Program-made: the position numbers and the translations under genes
In this document: positions 1 to 8,999 of the stretch, in pieces
Layout of the letters: each line of letters opens with the position of its first letter
Numbering within the stretch: position 1 is the stretch's first letter
Source: Calothrix sp. FI2-JRJ7
Lineage (GTDB): Bacteria; Cyanobacteriota; Cyanobacteriia; Cyanobacteriales; Nostocaceae
DNA length: 64,000 nt
Direction: 5' to 3'
Assembly: GCA_019359675.1 (NCBI GenBank)
Contig: JAHHGX010000065.1
Span: forward strand, 124,001-188,000
Notes under the pieces: model-generated
The model's database searches: none
What the model was told of the DNA's origin: nothing
What the model saw: only the letters and a program-made list of their open reading frames with translations

Positions 1-749
1 TGCACACCATCCTTCGGCTTGAACAGGTTAGCTTGAATGCAAAACTAAATGTTAATACTAAAGAGAATCTGCCAGGATACTCTATTCTTAAGGATATTTC
101 ATTTGAGGTACCTACAGGCGCCCGCGTTGCAATTGTTGGGGCAACTGGTGCAGGTAAGACATTTTTACTACGTTTATTAAATCGTTTAAGTGAACCAACT
201 AGCGGTAAGATTTATTTTGATCATCAAGATTATTCTCTAATACCTGTACAAAAGTTACGTTCTGAGATTGTATTGGTACCCCAAGAGTCGAGGTTATTGG
301 GTATGACGGTAAAAGATGCTTTGTCTTACCCTTTGGTTTTGCGTGGTTTACCCAAAACTGAAATCACTCAACGTGTAAGTCAGTGGGTTGAATTGTTACA
401 AATACCTGATGATTGGTTGGGAAGAGGTGAGGTACAACTTTCTTACGGTCAAAGGCAGTTGGTTGCGATTGCACGCGCTTTGGCTATTCAACCCAAAGTT
501 TTATTGCTCGATGAACCAACTTCTAACCTTGATGTTGGTACTACACAAAGATTATTACAAACGTTTAAAAAGCTAGTAGATACAACTGTTTTAATCGTTA
601 ATCATCAACTCGATATTGCTTCGAGTTGTGACAACGTTATTCATCTATCACAAGGGCGCCTGATCTCAAATCAACGCGCTTGCGATATAAACTGGGAACT
701 ACTAAAAGCATCTATTATTCAAGCCGAAGCTGAAGATGATTTTATTTAA
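1..749 (+). CDS. ABC transporter ATP-binding protein (5' end cut by window edge)
   Basis: ATP-binding subunit of an ABC transporter that would couple ATP hydrolysis to transport at the inner membrane. Counting from the TTG at 33, one sees Walker A GATGAGKT (residues 36-43), a Q-loop VPQES, signature LSYGQRQ, Walker B VLLLDEP and H-loop VNHQ. The frame is open to the left edge: codons from position 3 read HTILRLEQVSL, the usual strand before the ABC core. Bases 1-2 are TG, so the true start codon probably straddles the edge with one base missing, giving about 248 residues. No permease gene is visible, so the substrate is unknown. A FetA/STAR1-type exporter ATPase is one possible subfamily. Confidence 0.85.
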   Translation, partial: HTILRLEQVSLNAKLNVNTKENLPGYSILKDISFEVPTGARVAIVGATGAGKTFLLRLLNRLSEPTSGKIYFDHQDYSLIPVQKLRSEIVLVPQESRLLGMTVKDALSYPLVLRGLPKTEITQRVSQWVELLQIPDDWLGRGEVQLSYGQRQLVAIARALAIQPKVLLLDEPTSNLDVGTTQRLLQTFKKLVDTTVLIVNHQLDIASSCDNVIHLSQGRLISNQRACDINWELLKASIIQAEAEDDFI

Positions 750-771
750 GAAAGTAGTTTATTTTAATTTA

Positions 772-1578
772 TTACCTGGGTACACTTACTGTTGATGCTT
801 GGACTGGGAAAGAGCGCTCTTTTGCTACTTTGGAGTGCGAATTCGTCAAACTCGTATTCAATAATTCCATATTAAATCTATACCCTACGTTGCGGATTGT
901 TTGAATTAAACTTGGCTGACGTGGGTCGAGTTCAACTTTTTTCCTCAGTGATAATACGTGTGTGTCAATGGTGCGGGGATTGTCGATGGCATCGGGCCAT
1001 GCACGACGTAGTAATTCAGAGCGACTTAGTGGTACACCGCTAGCTTGTGCTAGAACATACAGCAAGCTAAACTCTTGGGGTGTTAAGTCAATGAATTCCC
1101 CCTGAAACCGAACTCGACGCTGGACTAAATCGATTTGCAGTGACCCGTAGTCTAAATATGCAGGCGCCACAGGAGTGCGCTTGCGACGAATCAAAGCTTC
1201 GGTGCGTGCAAGAAATTCTTGCATTCCAAACGGTTTGGATAAGTAATCATCGGCGCCGGCTTTAAGACCTGCGACAACATCACCTTCAGCACTACGGGCA
1301 GAAAGCATTAGAATTAACGGTTGCTGCTGACGAGTTAGCCAGCGACAAAATTCCATACCATCACCATCAGATAAATCAGCATCGAGAATAATTAGCGTTG
1401 GCTGGTGACTGAGAAAAACTTCTCTAGCCTGATAAATACTCGCAGCTTGATGCACTCGATAGTCAAGCTGTTGCAAATGCCAACCTAGCAAAGACCTCAA
1501 GTGCGGATTCCCCTCAACAATTTCGATACATACCGAACCCACAGTGGCAAGACCCCTAGCGCGTCTATAGAGTTTCAA
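772..1578 (-). CDS. OmpR/PhoB-family response regulator
   Basis: Two-component response regulator acting as a DNA-binding transcription factor. It has an N-terminal receiver domain (about residues 16-130) with phosphoacceptor Asp66 in LIILDADLSDGDG and the conserved Lys in LSKPFG. A C-terminal winged helix follows (DLTPQEFSLLYVL, then RTIDTHVLSLRKK and IRNVGYRF). In the first acidic pocket only one acidic residue is kept (IVEGNP where most receivers have an ED or DD pair), so metal binding may be atypical. No histidine kinase is adjacent, so the signal is unknown. The ATG at 1578 is taken as the start; a GTG at residue 13 is an alternative. The last 35 or so residues are low-complexity. Confidence 0.9.
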   Translation of the reverse strand: MKLYRRARGLATVGSVCIEIVEGNPHLRSLLGWHLQQLDYRVHQAASIYQAREVFLSHQPTLIILDADLSDGDGMEFCRWLTRQQQPLILMLSARSAEGDVVAGLKAGADDYLSKPFGMQEFLARTEALIRRKRTPVAPAYLDYGSLQIDLVQRRVRFQGEFIDLTPQEFSLLYVLAQASGVPLSRSELLRRAWPDAIDNPRTIDTHVLSLRKKVELDPRQPSLIQTIRNVGYRFNMELLNTSLTNSHSKVAKERSFPVQASTVSVPR

Positions 1579-2112
1579 GGTATCAAAGCCTTGTATAAAG
1601 GTTTTGTAACCGTTGTTACTTCAGTTGTAAATTATTCAATAATAACTGCCTAAAATTAGCGTTGAGTTATGTATCAATCCCTTGCCGACACAGGGATTTA
1701 TCCCAATTGTTAAATTTTTGTGACACCAGCACGCTCATTCTCGGCTCTTGTGGGTGAAATTGGACAATTATGACTCAATATGGCGCAGCGAACGTTGTTT
1801 TTAACACCAAAGCTTACGCATTTAGCACCTGGATACATATCAACCACGTTAACCGCCCAGAAAAAAAGTTACAATTATTCCATAATATTATCGATGCAAG
1901 AAACGATTTTCCATGCATAATAATAAAAATAACTTTGCACTCATGTCTGTTCCCATACTTCTGGAATAGGATGGGAATAGACTGTAGCTTATGGTAAGTG
2001 TTCTCTGAGGGAGATATATTAGCTATGAATTGATGTCAAAATGGTTTCAGTACTTCATTTTTTAGCTTGAATATTTTACAATTTTCATTCCAAACAGATT
2101 TCTAAAGCAGCT
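1579..2112. other. Gap without recognisable gene (534 bp)
   Basis: AT-rich spacer between the divergent response-regulator gene and the DUF6761 gene. A 75-codon open frame at 1770-1997 shows no family resemblance and looks like chance. Both flanking promoters should lie here, but no convincing -35/-10 pair was picked out. Confidence 0.5.
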
Positions 2113-2367
2113 ATGCTCCAAGACACACAGACCATCCGCTTTTATCAAAGAATAACTGATGCCTTCGTCGAGTTATGGAATCGCGGCTATCGGACGGACG
2201 ATATGCGGATGTATTTGGATGGCTATCTAGCCTCATTGCGACACAGTAATGCAATTGAACCTTACTTGATTCATCGCTTAGAGGAGGAAGCCACTCGCTA
2301 CTTATATGATGTATCTAATTTTGCAATGACAATGACGCAGCCTGAGCCAGAACACGATTACTATTAG
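2113..2367 (+). CDS. DUF6761 family small cyanobacterial protein
   Basis: An 84-residue protein of a family restricted, to my knowledge, to cyanobacteria and classed as DUF6761. It starts MLQDTQTIRFYQRITDAF and continues with a very conserved WNRGYRTDDMRMYLDGYLA block and a SNAIEPYLIHRLEEEA helix. No membrane segment or signal peptide is visible, so it is probably a soluble helical protein. The function of the family is not known. It stands alone and is followed by a good intrinsic-terminator hairpin at 2422-2452. Confidence 0.85.
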   Translation: MLQDTQTIRFYQRITDAFVELWNRGYRTDDMRMYLDGYLASLRHSNAIEPYLIHRLEEEATRYLYDVSNFAMTMTQPEPEHDYY

Positions 2368-2421
2368 ATGTAACCTCGTTAATGCGCTTTTGACCGAGAC
2401 ATTAACCAATAGTACATCAAC

Positions 2422-2452
2422 GCAGATGATTATAGCACATCATCTGCCTTTG
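2422..2452 (+). terminator. Intrinsic terminator after the DUF6761 gene
   Basis: Perfect 9-bp stem GCAGATGAT (2422-2430) with ATCATCTGC (2439-2447), an 8-nt loop and a short T-rich tail. It lies 55 nt downstream of the stop codon. Confidence 0.6.
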
Positions 2453-2510
2453 TCAATAGTAGCAACGGTGTGAAATTTTAGGAATATCCCTAATTTTGTT
2501 CTAATTTAAT

Positions 2511-2564
2511 AACCCCAGCCAGATAATAATCTATCTATAGATTCTTGCTTAAGTGGCTGGGGTT
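2511..2564. terminator. Long GC-rich hairpin between convergent genes
   Basis: AACCCCAGCC (2511-2520) pairs perfectly with GGCTGGGGTT (2555-2564) across a 34-nt loop that itself contains CTATCTATAG. It sits 31 nt past the grxD stop on the minus strand and could terminate transcription from either side. The T tract is poor, so it could instead be a repeat relic. Confidence 0.45.
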
Positions 2565-2595
2565 ATTTGTGGTTTAAAAGGAAACGACTACATAA

Positions 2596-2919
2596 TTAAG
2601 AAGCTAATGCAACTTCCACCATCTGCTGTAATTCACCTTTTTGGTAAAGTTCAATCAGGATATCAGAACCACCTACGAACTCTCCGTTAATGTAAACTTG
2701 AGGGATTGTAGGCCAAGCTGAGAATTCTTTTATACCTTGACGAATATCAGCATCACTCAAAACGTCTATTGTTTCAAAAGGGACGCCAAGAGTATTGAGT
2801 ATTTGGACTACGTTGTTTGAGAAACCGCACTGAGGCATTAGCTTGTTGCCTTTCATGAATACCATGATTTTATTTTGCTTAATCAGGTTGTCGATACGCT
2901 GCTGTAATTCTGGTGTCAT
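2596..2919 (-). CDS. grxD: Monothiol glutaredoxin, Grx4/GrxD family
   Basis: Monothiol glutaredoxin that binds or transfers a [2Fe-2S] cluster together with glutathione and often with a BolA partner. The 107-residue chain is the normal single-domain size. It has the signature CGFS active site (in PQCGFSNNVV), preceded by VFMKGN, then WPTIPQVYINGEFVGGSD, which forms the cis-Pro and glutathione-binding elements. It lies 23 nt downstream of a bolA gene on the same strand, the classical grx-bolA operon. The role in iron-sulfur trafficking or iron sensing is inferred from the family. Confidence 0.95.
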   Translation of the reverse strand: MTPELQQRIDNLIKQNKIMVFMKGNKLMPQCGFSNNVVQILNTLGVPFETIDVLSDADIRQGIKEFSAWPTIPQVYINGEFVGGSDILIELYQKGELQQMVEVALAS

Positions 2920-2942
2920 GGTTTTTCCTTAATTTGTTTAAA

Positions 2943-3194
2943 TTAGCTTTGCGAAGTTGTTTGCCAAGACTCAGGGGTGTATGTTTTGAGTGCTAAGGCA
3001 TGTATTGCCTCACTAGACATAGCCTGCTGTACAGCACGATATACTAGCTGGTGTTGCTGTACTAATCCCTTGTTTGCAAACTGCGATGAGACAACTGTCA
3101 CATCAAAATGCTCGCCATCTTGACTTTGAACATTAACTTGGGCATCAGGAAGTGCTGCCTGAATCATTGCCTCAACTTGAGAGGGGCTTATCAT
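2943..3194 (-). CDS. bolA: BolA family protein
   Basis: An 83-residue BolA-fold protein, partner of monothiol glutaredoxins in [2Fe-2S] complexes. The sequence begins MISPSQVEAMIQAALPDAQV and carries the BolA core: DGEHFDVTVVSSQF, then LVQQHQLVYRAVQ with the conserved family His, and the C-terminal ALALKTYTPESW. It is the first gene of the bolA-grxD pair. The start ATG at 3194 leaves a 70-nt spacer before the dispersed palindrome at 3265-3292. Confidence 0.93.
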   Translation of the reverse strand: MISPSQVEAMIQAALPDAQVNVQSQDGEHFDVTVVSSQFANKGLVQQHQLVYRAVQQAMSSEAIHALALKTYTPESWQTTSQS

Positions 3195-3264
3195 CGCGCT
3201 TGTAGTTGCTCAAAACGTCATTATCTATTATTAACAAATTATTGCTGGTTGTTTGATTGAAAAT

Positions 3265-3292
3265 GTAGAGACGTGACATGTCGCGTCTCTTA
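3265..3292. repeat. 28-bp dispersed palindrome, copy 1
   Basis: GTAGAGACGTGACATGTCGC followed by GTCTCTTA. An imperfect copy of the GTAGAGACG...CGTCTCTAC palindrome family; others are at 26538, 29847, 43527 and 57475. Confidence 0.85.
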
Positions 3293-3331
3293 TGTAATAT
3301 TTTGTATTAATAAAAAAATACCAGATTTTTA

Positions 3332-3357
3332 ACGGGCAGGGATGCCCGTTCCACAAG
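3332..3357. repeat. GGGCA-GGATGCCC dispersed repeat, copy 1
   Basis: ACGGGCAGGGATGCCCGT followed by TCCACAAG. The same unit occurs at 30074-30100 and 36034-36058, and a variant lies inside chlD (28323-28361). Here it sits 26 nt downstream of the 3383 gene. Confidence 0.8.
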
Positions 3358-3382
3358 AATGGTTATTTTGTTGCACTCAGGG

Positions 3383-3976
3383 TTATTTGGAGGAGGTGTT
3401 GCTGCCACGTGGGAATGGAGCATTGACAAATCCAAGTTCAAAAAGTTGCTGGTAAGCTTTTTTACCTAGGTCTCGCGTAGGGTTTTGGCTCTTAACGATT
3501 TGTACTAGTAGTGGGACGGCGAGTTCAGGTTTGTTTTGAGCGCGGTGTACGACTGCGAGTTGATAAGTTGCTTGGTCGCGCATTTGGGCGCTTTCGAGTG
3601 CTTTTTTACGCTGTTCGTCAGCGATACGGTTATCTATGCCAGAAAAACTAGCGGTGAGTTCTTGGTAGAAGTTGGATAGCTGGTTGAAAACAACGCGCGC
3701 TTCTTGAAGTTTCTTAACTGCACTATCATAGTTTTGGGAAGAAACGGCGCCTTCAGCTTCTGACATCAATCGTTTGCCACCTTCCATGCTCAAGACACTG
3801 CTGGTTTGACCTGATGGACGCAGGTTCGACGGGTCGTTGGGGTCAATTGGTTGTGCTTGGTTGGAGTATGGTGTCAGCGTTTGCGCTTGTGCGTGAATTG
3901 GTGATAACAGGCTAAGGGCTGCTATCAACGATAAACAAGTGAAGCGAACCCTCGTGACAGTTGCAGCTTCTTTCAT
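3383..3976 (-). CDS. Exported cyanobacterial protein of unknown function
   Basis: About 197 residues. The first ATG (3976) gives MKEAATVTRVRFTCLSLIAA, a basic stretch and hydrophobic core ending in an AQAQ-type cleavage site, so it is probably exported to the periplasm or thylakoid lumen. The mature part has a Pro/Asn-rich linker. Helical segments follow (GGKRLMSEAEGAVSSQNYDS, then AVKKLQEARVVFNQLSNFYQ, and a later DQATYQLAVVHRAQNKPELA) that resemble TPR-like helix pairs. A TTG seven codons upstream is a less likely start. No function is recognised. The repeat at 3332-3357 lies just past its stop. Confidence 0.7.
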   Translation of the reverse strand: MKEAATVTRVRFTCLSLIAALSLLSPIHAQAQTLTPYSNQAQPIDPNDPSNLRPSGQTSSVLSMEGGKRLMSEAEGAVSSQNYDSAVKKLQEARVVFNQLSNFYQELTASFSGIDNRIADEQRKKALESAQMRDQATYQLAVVHRAQNKPELAVPLLVQIVKSQNPTRDLGKKAYQQLFELGFVNAPFPRGSNTSSK

Positions 3977-4158
3977 GAGTATATTTTCGTGGAACAACTT
4001 AGTAAAATTATTGGTTTAGAAAAATTAGAACTTCGGGTATATTAACTCTGTTTTGGTTTTTGACAAAGCAAAGCTACATACAACGGTTTCTTTTATTTAG
4101 ACTCACAATTAATTGAAGCATGTTCCCGTAAGCAATATTGCACTTTTTTAGTAGCTTT

Positions 4159-6261
4159 ATGACTCAAAACATAAATTCTAACGATTCGCAATTAAATTCT
4201 GGTGTGCCTGCAAGTAGCTTGGGGATGATTCTTCAGCGTGGTGGTGAAGAGTTGGGACTACAAAAAGTTAATGACCGCTTTACTGTTCGTCTTAGTCGTA
4301 ATTTGTCAACTCAAGATTTATCTCAGGTTAGCTGGGGTAACTGGCGCCGTACTATACCTGGTGCAAACCTTGAAGTATTTACAGTTCCTTTTTCACAGTT
4401 AGATACAGCGATGCAACAAGCACGCAACTCGTCGAGTGTAGATTTTGCCAGTCATGTTTACGAAGTTGAGAATAATCCTGGCACGCTTGTTTATTTAGGA
4501 GACCAAATTACAGTTCAATTTGCACCCTCTATTGATGCAGCTTTAATCAAGACAATTGCTGCAACTTTAAATTTAATTCAAGATAAACCTGTAGAGGGGT
4601 TGCCTAACACGTTTGTGTTTTTGGTTGGTAAAGGTGCTACCGAAAACCCAATTAAAATTACAAATCGATTACAGTCTCTACCAGAAGTTTTAGCGGCTGA
4701 ACCAAATGTTATTATTCGTACTGAGCCGCATTATAGACCTCGTGATACCCTTTATCCGCAGCAGTGGTATCTCAATAATAGTGGTGGCAGTCAATTAAAA
4801 GAAGGGGCACATATTTTTGCTGAACAAGCTTGGGATGTTACACGTGGTGTTCGTTCGGTTGTAGTAGCTGTTGTCGATGATTCTTTTGATTTGAACCACC
4901 CTGATTTTCAAGGTGCTGGAAAAGTTGTGGCGCCTCGAAATTTGAAGGATAATAATTTTTTACCGTTACCAGATGGAAGCGCAAATAGTCATGGAACGGC
5001 TTGTGCGGGTGTGGCTGTTGCATCTGAAAATGGAACGGGTATTGTGGGAGTGGCGCCAGGTTGTGCTTTAATGCCAATTCGTACTACTGGTTTTCTAGAT
5101 GATGAGTCTATTGAACAAATTTTTGATTGGGCAGTAGAAAAAGGAGCAAGTGTAATTTCTTGCAGCTGGGGCGCCTCTGCTGTTTACTTTCCTTTATCTT
5201 TACGGCAACGTGCAGCAATTACACGGGCAGCAACAAAAGGTCGCAATGGTAAAGGGTGTGTGATTTTATTTGCTGCTGGGAATGCTAATCGCCCCATTGA
5301 TGGCACATTGAATGAAAAAAACTGGGTTAAAAATCTTGTATCAGGCCATACTAAGTGGCTCAGTGGTTTCGCGATACATCCTGATGTTATTGCCGTTGCA
5401 GCAACGACAAGTTTAGGTACAAAAGCAGCTTATAGCAATTGGGGAAAAGCCATTTCTGTTTGCGCTCCAAGTAATAATGCACCCCCAGGAATGTGGTTTC
5501 AAACCACAGGGTATGTATATACAACACCACCTATCGCTGCTGCATTACCTGGATTAGGAGTACTTACAACTGACCAGTTAGGAGCAGCAGGATACGATAC
5601 GGGTGATTTCACAAGTGACTTTGGTGGAACATCGAGTGCCACCCCAGTTGTTGCAGGTGTTGCCGCACTAGTTTTGTCGGTGAACCCTTTACTTAGCGCG
5701 CAGCAGGTTAAGAAAATATTACAGGAGACGGCGGATAAAATTGTAGATAAAGACCCTGACCCACAACTAGGAATGCGTGCTGGTAGCTATGATGCCAACG
5801 GTCATTCCGAGTGGTTTGGGTATGGGAAAGTTTCGGCGCGCAATGCTGTAAGAGCAGCACAGCAATCAGCAAGTGCGAATAAAGCGGTAAGAGAAGTTAC
5901 GGGAAAAAATAAAAATCGATTAACAATTCCTGACAACGACCGACAGGGGGTGAAAAGCTTAATAGTAATTACGGACTCTAGTTTGGTGAAAAACATTGAG
6001 GTAAGTGTTAGTATTACCCATGATTTTTTGGGTGATTTAGAAATTTATTTAATATCGCCAAACAATCAACGGGTTTTATTACAAAGCCGAACTTTAGGTC
6101 GTCGTCAGGAGTTAAGCGCGAATTACACTCGAAGTTCGGCGCCAGCATTAACTCAATTAATCGATACACCTTCCATAGGTCGATGGTTCCTTTGGGTTAT
6201 TGACTACGCGCCGCAAGATGTGGGAACGCTTAATAACTGGGAGCTAAAATTAGGAACTTAA
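4159..6261 (+). CDS. prcA: Subtilisin-like serine protease with C-terminal P domain
   Basis: S8-family serine endopeptidase of the proprotein-convertase type, resembling the cyanobacterial calcium-dependent protease PrcA. From the ATG at 4159 the chain is 700 residues: an N-terminal prodomain-like part (1-200), then the S8 domain. The triad is Asp240 (AVVDDSFD), His278 (NSHGTACAG) and Ser492 (GGTSSATPV). The His-Ser spacing of 214 residues is larger than in subtilisin and contains inserts. A P/homo-B domain fills the C-terminus (NIEVSVSITHDFLGDLEIYL to the final NNWELKLGT). No clear signal peptide is seen, so it may be cytoplasmic. A TTG at 4138 is an alternative start. The symbol is by family resemblance only. 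Confidence 0.85.
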   Translation: MTQNINSNDSQLNSGVPASSLGMILQRGGEELGLQKVNDRFTVRLSRNLSTQDLSQVSWGNWRRTIPGANLEVFTVPFSQLDTAMQQARNSSSVDFASHVYEVENNPGTLVYLGDQITVQFAPSIDAALIKTIAATLNLIQDKPVEGLPNTFVFLVGKGATENPIKITNRLQSLPEVLAAEPNVIIRTEPHYRPRDTLYPQQWYLNNSGGSQLKEGAHIFAEQAWDVTRGVRSVVVAVVDDSFDLNHPDFQGAGKVVAPRNLKDNNFLPLPDGSANSHGTACAGVAVASENGTGIVGVAPGCALMPIRTTGFLDDESIEQIFDWAVEKGASVISCSWGASAVYFPLSLRQRAAITRAATKGRNGKGCVILFAAGNANRPIDGTLNEKNWVKNLVSGHTKWLSGFAIHPDVIAVAATTSLGTKAAYSNWGKAISVCAPSNNAPPGMWFQTTGYVYTTPPIAAALPGLGVLTTDQLGAAGYDTGDFTSDFGGTSSATPVVAGVAALVLSVNPLLSAQQVKKILQETADKIVDKDPDPQLGMRAGSYDANGHSEWFGYGKVSARNAVRAAQQSASANKAVREVTGKNKNRLTIPDNDRQGVKSLIVITDSSLVKNIEVSVSITHDFLGDLEIYLISPNNQRVLLQSRTLGRRQELSANYTRSSAPALTQLIDTPSIGRWFLWVIDYAPQDVGTLNNWELKLGT

Positions 6262-6297
6262 GTTCCCAACCTTATGTGCCCAAATTTATGCCAAAAC

Positions 6298-7065
6298 TTA
6301 CGTATTAGTAATTTCCGCAAAAGTATGACTAGTAACTTCTGTTTGGTAGTGACTGAGTTGTTGTAACGAAGACGCTAAATCTGCTGTAAGCATTTTGGCG
6401 CCAAGTTTTGTGTTCGAGCCTAAATAATCAGCAACTTTAATTGGTTTACCAATGTTGATACTGACGTTTGTACCCCAAGTTGGGTTAGTTCGACTGTAAT
6501 CTATACTAATAGGAACTATTTCTACTCCCAAAGGGGCATGACTAGATTCTGCACTTAGGGCTAGACGGGCAATTCCAGGTTTTAGGGGGTGAAGTTTACC
6601 TTTACGAATACCACCTTCAGGAAAAATAACCAGCGTTTCACCACGAACGAGTAAATCGACTGCGTGACGAAGCGTAGCAACTGAAGGGTGTTTGAGATTA
6701 ACCGGAAACCCTCCTAAATGTTTAATAAACCATCCTTGCAATCCTTGGCATTCAGTTATAGTTACCATAAATCGCAAGTCGCGTCCTGTTACGCAACGTC
6801 CTGCTGCATACGGAACGAATAATGCATCCCACCTTGACCGATGGGTGGGGGCAAGAATTATTGGACCATCTTTAGGGATGTATTGTTGTCCAGTGACGGA
6901 AATATGCCCAAAAAACAAAGGCAGAAGCAAATGGCGCCCCAACAGATACGCCAAAGGAGCCAAAATCGGAGAAACGCGCGAGATATTGGTAAATGCAATT
7001 GGATTAGCAGCACTAGGAGCTAAATTATAGTGGCTTTTATCCTTTGGGCTGTGAAATTCGGTCAT
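6298..7065 (-). CDS. plsC: 1-acyl-sn-glycerol-3-phosphate acyltransferase (PlsC family)
   Basis: Membrane-associated acyltransferase that acylates lysophosphatidic acid in glycerolipid synthesis. The family block I is HRSRWD (His75 and Asp80 of the HX4D catalytic pair). The glycerophosphate-binding block FPEGGIRKG lies at 148-156, and a later block VEIVPISIDYS is also typical. At 255 residues the length fits. The N-terminal 25 residues are polar and poorly conserved; a hydrophobic stretch (VSPILAPLAYLLGRHLLLPL) probably anchors it. The stop is 36 nt from the convergent protease gene. Confidence 0.9.
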   Translation of the reverse strand: MTEFHSPKDKSHYNLAPSAANPIAFTNISRVSPILAPLAYLLGRHLLLPLFFGHISVTGQQYIPKDGPIILAPTHRSRWDALFVPYAAGRCVTGRDLRFMVTITECQGLQGWFIKHLGGFPVNLKHPSVATLRHAVDLLVRGETLVIFPEGGIRKGKLHPLKPGIARLALSAESSHAPLGVEIVPISIDYSRTNPTWGTNVSINIGKPIKVADYLGSNTKLGAKMLTADLASSLQQLSHYQTEVTSHTFAEITNT

Positions 7066-7179
7066 AGTGGTGGCAGACGGGTTGTCGGGTAAGATGTGAT
7101 AAAAAATCTGATTAGATACACCGTAAATTTTCTTCCCTCATTTTTGTGACACCAGCTGGACAGTTTTAGCTCTGTCCCC

Positions 7180-7659
7180 TTACAAAGTTGAATGTCGTCG
7201 ATTTGCAAACCAGGTTTGTAGAATATTACGGCAATCAGATTCCAGAATGCCTCCAATTACACTTAATCGATGATTGGAAGCCGCACTATCAGGGATGTTT
7301 AGAACTGTTCGCAACGCGCCAGTTTTAGCATCATCCACTCCATATACAACAAGTCCCACACGGGAATGTACAATTGCTCCAGCGCACATCGGGCAAGGTT
7401 CAAGGGTGACGTAGAGAATACATTCATGTAGGCGCCAAGTTTTTAACAAACTGGATGCTGCTCTCAATGCGACTATTTCCGCGTGGGCAGTTGGGTCTTG
7501 GTCGCGTTCTTTTCTGTTCTCACCTTCTGCAATTAATTCTCCATTGGAGTTAATTATTACTGCCCCTACAGGAATATCACCTGCGTCACCCGCAGATTGA
7601 GCTAATTGTAAAGCGTGATTCATCCATTGTCGATGTATAAGATATTCTGAGTATTCCAT
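7180..7659 (-). CDS. tadA: tRNA-specific adenosine deaminase
   Basis: Zinc-dependent deaminase converting A34 to inosine in tRNA-Arg(ACG). The 159-residue chain has the zinc and proton-shuttle motif HAE (His59, Glu61) and PCPMC (Cys89, Cys92). It also has the TadA-specific GDIPVGAVI at the start of the core and a YGVDDAKTGA segment. The length is usual. The plsC start lies 114 nt downstream in the same direction. The CDD-like alternative (guanine or cytosine deaminase) is less likely given the VYGVDDAKTGA block. Confidence 0.93.
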   Translation of the reverse strand: MEYSEYLIHRQWMNHALQLAQSAGDAGDIPVGAVIINSNGELIAEGENRKERDQDPTAHAEIVALRAASSLLKTWRLHECILYVTLEPCPMCAGAIVHSRVGLVVYGVDDAKTGALRTVLNIPDSAASNHRLSVIGGILESDCRNILQTWFANRRHSTL

Positions 7660-7773
7660 TAACTTTTTCTTATCATTAAAATTCTCTCATGAAAAAATAT
7701 TTTATATTTTTGTTGGGAAAATTTATAAATAAAAATTTTAAAGAAATTTGACAACGACTCGTTGTCAATTGTG

Positions 7774-8925
7774 TTAATTTCCTAGAGCAATTACTGCATT
7801 TGTTCCACCAAAACCGAAACTTAAGCACATTGCTGTTTTGATTGTACTTACGTGGGCTTCGGTAACTAAATTTAAATTAAAGTCTGTTGAGCGCAAACCT
7901 ACGCATGGTGGGAGTATTTGATTTTTTAATGCTAGTAGAGTGAATGCCACACCTAAAGCACCACTGGCGCCAATTGTATGACCTGTGGCACCTTTAGTTG
8001 AACTAACGTATGGGTAATGTGTAAAAATATGCTTGATAATACGACTTTCGACTTCATCGTTAAGTATTGTAGCGGTGCCGTGGGCATGAATATAGTCGAT
8101 GTCGTGCGGGTACAAATTGCTGCGTTGTAAACATTGTTTGATTGCAAAAGTCGCCATTTTTCCTTCGGGGTCTGGGGAGTTAGGATGATAAGCGTCAGCA
8201 GTTGATGCAAAGCCAAGAACTTTACCATAAATTCTTGCGTTTCTCTGTTTCGCTAACTGTTCTGACTCTAAAACAAATACCGCTCCACCTTCACCTAAAG
8301 CCAAACCTTCGCGATGTTTATCAAATGGGTATGCTCCAGTTTTTGCTAAAGCACCCATTTGTGAGAACCCATTAATAGTCATTGGTGTAATTGGTGCTTC
8401 CATTGCCCCTGCAATTACACGTAGACATTGACCAGTTTGAATAAGTGATGCGGCTTGAATAAGAGCAATTATTCCCGTTGCACATGCAGCCATTGGGGCT
8501 AAAACTATACCAGTGGCACCAATTAGCCGAGCAACTGAGATAGCGTTCATATGGGGTAGACTATTAAGCCAAATATTTCCCCATTGAGTTGTGTTGTTAG
8601 GTTCATGACGCACATTCCGCACATCAGGCGCCATTTTTTCCCATGTTGCCTGATATGCACGACTAGAACCAATAACCACACCACAGTCAGGTTGTTGTGG
8701 CGCCAAACCAGCATCTTGGAGTGCAGAAAAAACAACCAGTTGAGTTAAAGCTTGTAACTCAACTGGTTGTGTACCAATCATCGCCAAAGGACGTGGTGCA
8801 AGTTCTGAAAATGGCTGTTGTATACTAATTCCTGTTTTTCCAGCAACAAGACTTTGCCAGCTAGCTTCCAAGTTTTCACCTATCGCTGAAATTAAACCAA
8901 TACCAGTTACAACAACCGAATTCAT
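7774..8925 (-). CDS. Beta-ketoacyl-ACP synthase, KAS II-like
   Basis: Condensing enzyme of the thiolase superfamily that would extend acyl chains with malonyl-ACP. The C-H-H triad is visible: Cys148 in MAACATG, His282 in HAHGTAT and His316 in KGATGHTIGASG, with the C-terminal SFGFGGTNA. At 383 residues it is shorter than the usual FabF (about 410), and the sequence around the Cys is divergent. It therefore looks like a paralogue rather than the housekeeping FabF; a role in a specialised lipid is possible but not shown. It is transcribed toward tadA with a 114-nt gap. Confidence 0.85.
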   Translation of the reverse strand: MNSVVVTGIGLISAIGENLEASWQSLVAGKTGISIQQPFSELAPRPLAMIGTQPVELQALTQLVVFSALQDAGLAPQQPDCGVVIGSSRAYQATWEKMAPDVRNVRHEPNNTTQWGNIWLNSLPHMNAISVARLIGATGIVLAPMAACATGIIALIQAASLIQTGQCLRVIAGAMEAPITPMTINGFSQMGALAKTGAYPFDKHREGLALGEGGAVFVLESEQLAKQRNARIYGKVLGFASTADAYHPNSPDPEGKMATFAIKQCLQRSNLYPHDIDYIHAHGTATILNDEVESRIIKHIFTHYPYVSSTKGATGHTIGASGALGVAFTLLALKNQILPPCVGLRSTDFNLNLVTEAHVSTIKTAMCLSFGFGGTNAVIALGN

Positions 8926-8935
8926 AGAATTAAAA

Positions 8936-8999
8936 GGTGCGTGACGCTACTAGATCAATTGCTTTATTTAAGAATTTTTTGTAGCGTCACACACCCTAC
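8936..8999. repeat. GGTGCGTGA inverted-repeat element, copy 1
   Basis: GGTGCGTGACGCTAC (8936-8950) and GTAGCGTCACACACC (8981-8995) form long arms around an AT-rich loop, with CTAC at the outer right edge. Related elements lie at 35861, 39747 and 49301. The outer CTAC supplies the TAG stop of the cyclophilin gene on the minus strand (8996-8998). Confidence 0.8.

Noticed and set aside
772-1578. Naming the response regulator RpaB, NblR or NrrA
   Set aside because: The receiver domain start does not match RpaB or NblR as I remember them, and I cannot verify NrrA without a search.
1770-1997. 75-codon open frame
   Set aside because: No family resemblance, no clear ribosome binding site, composition like the surrounding spacer.
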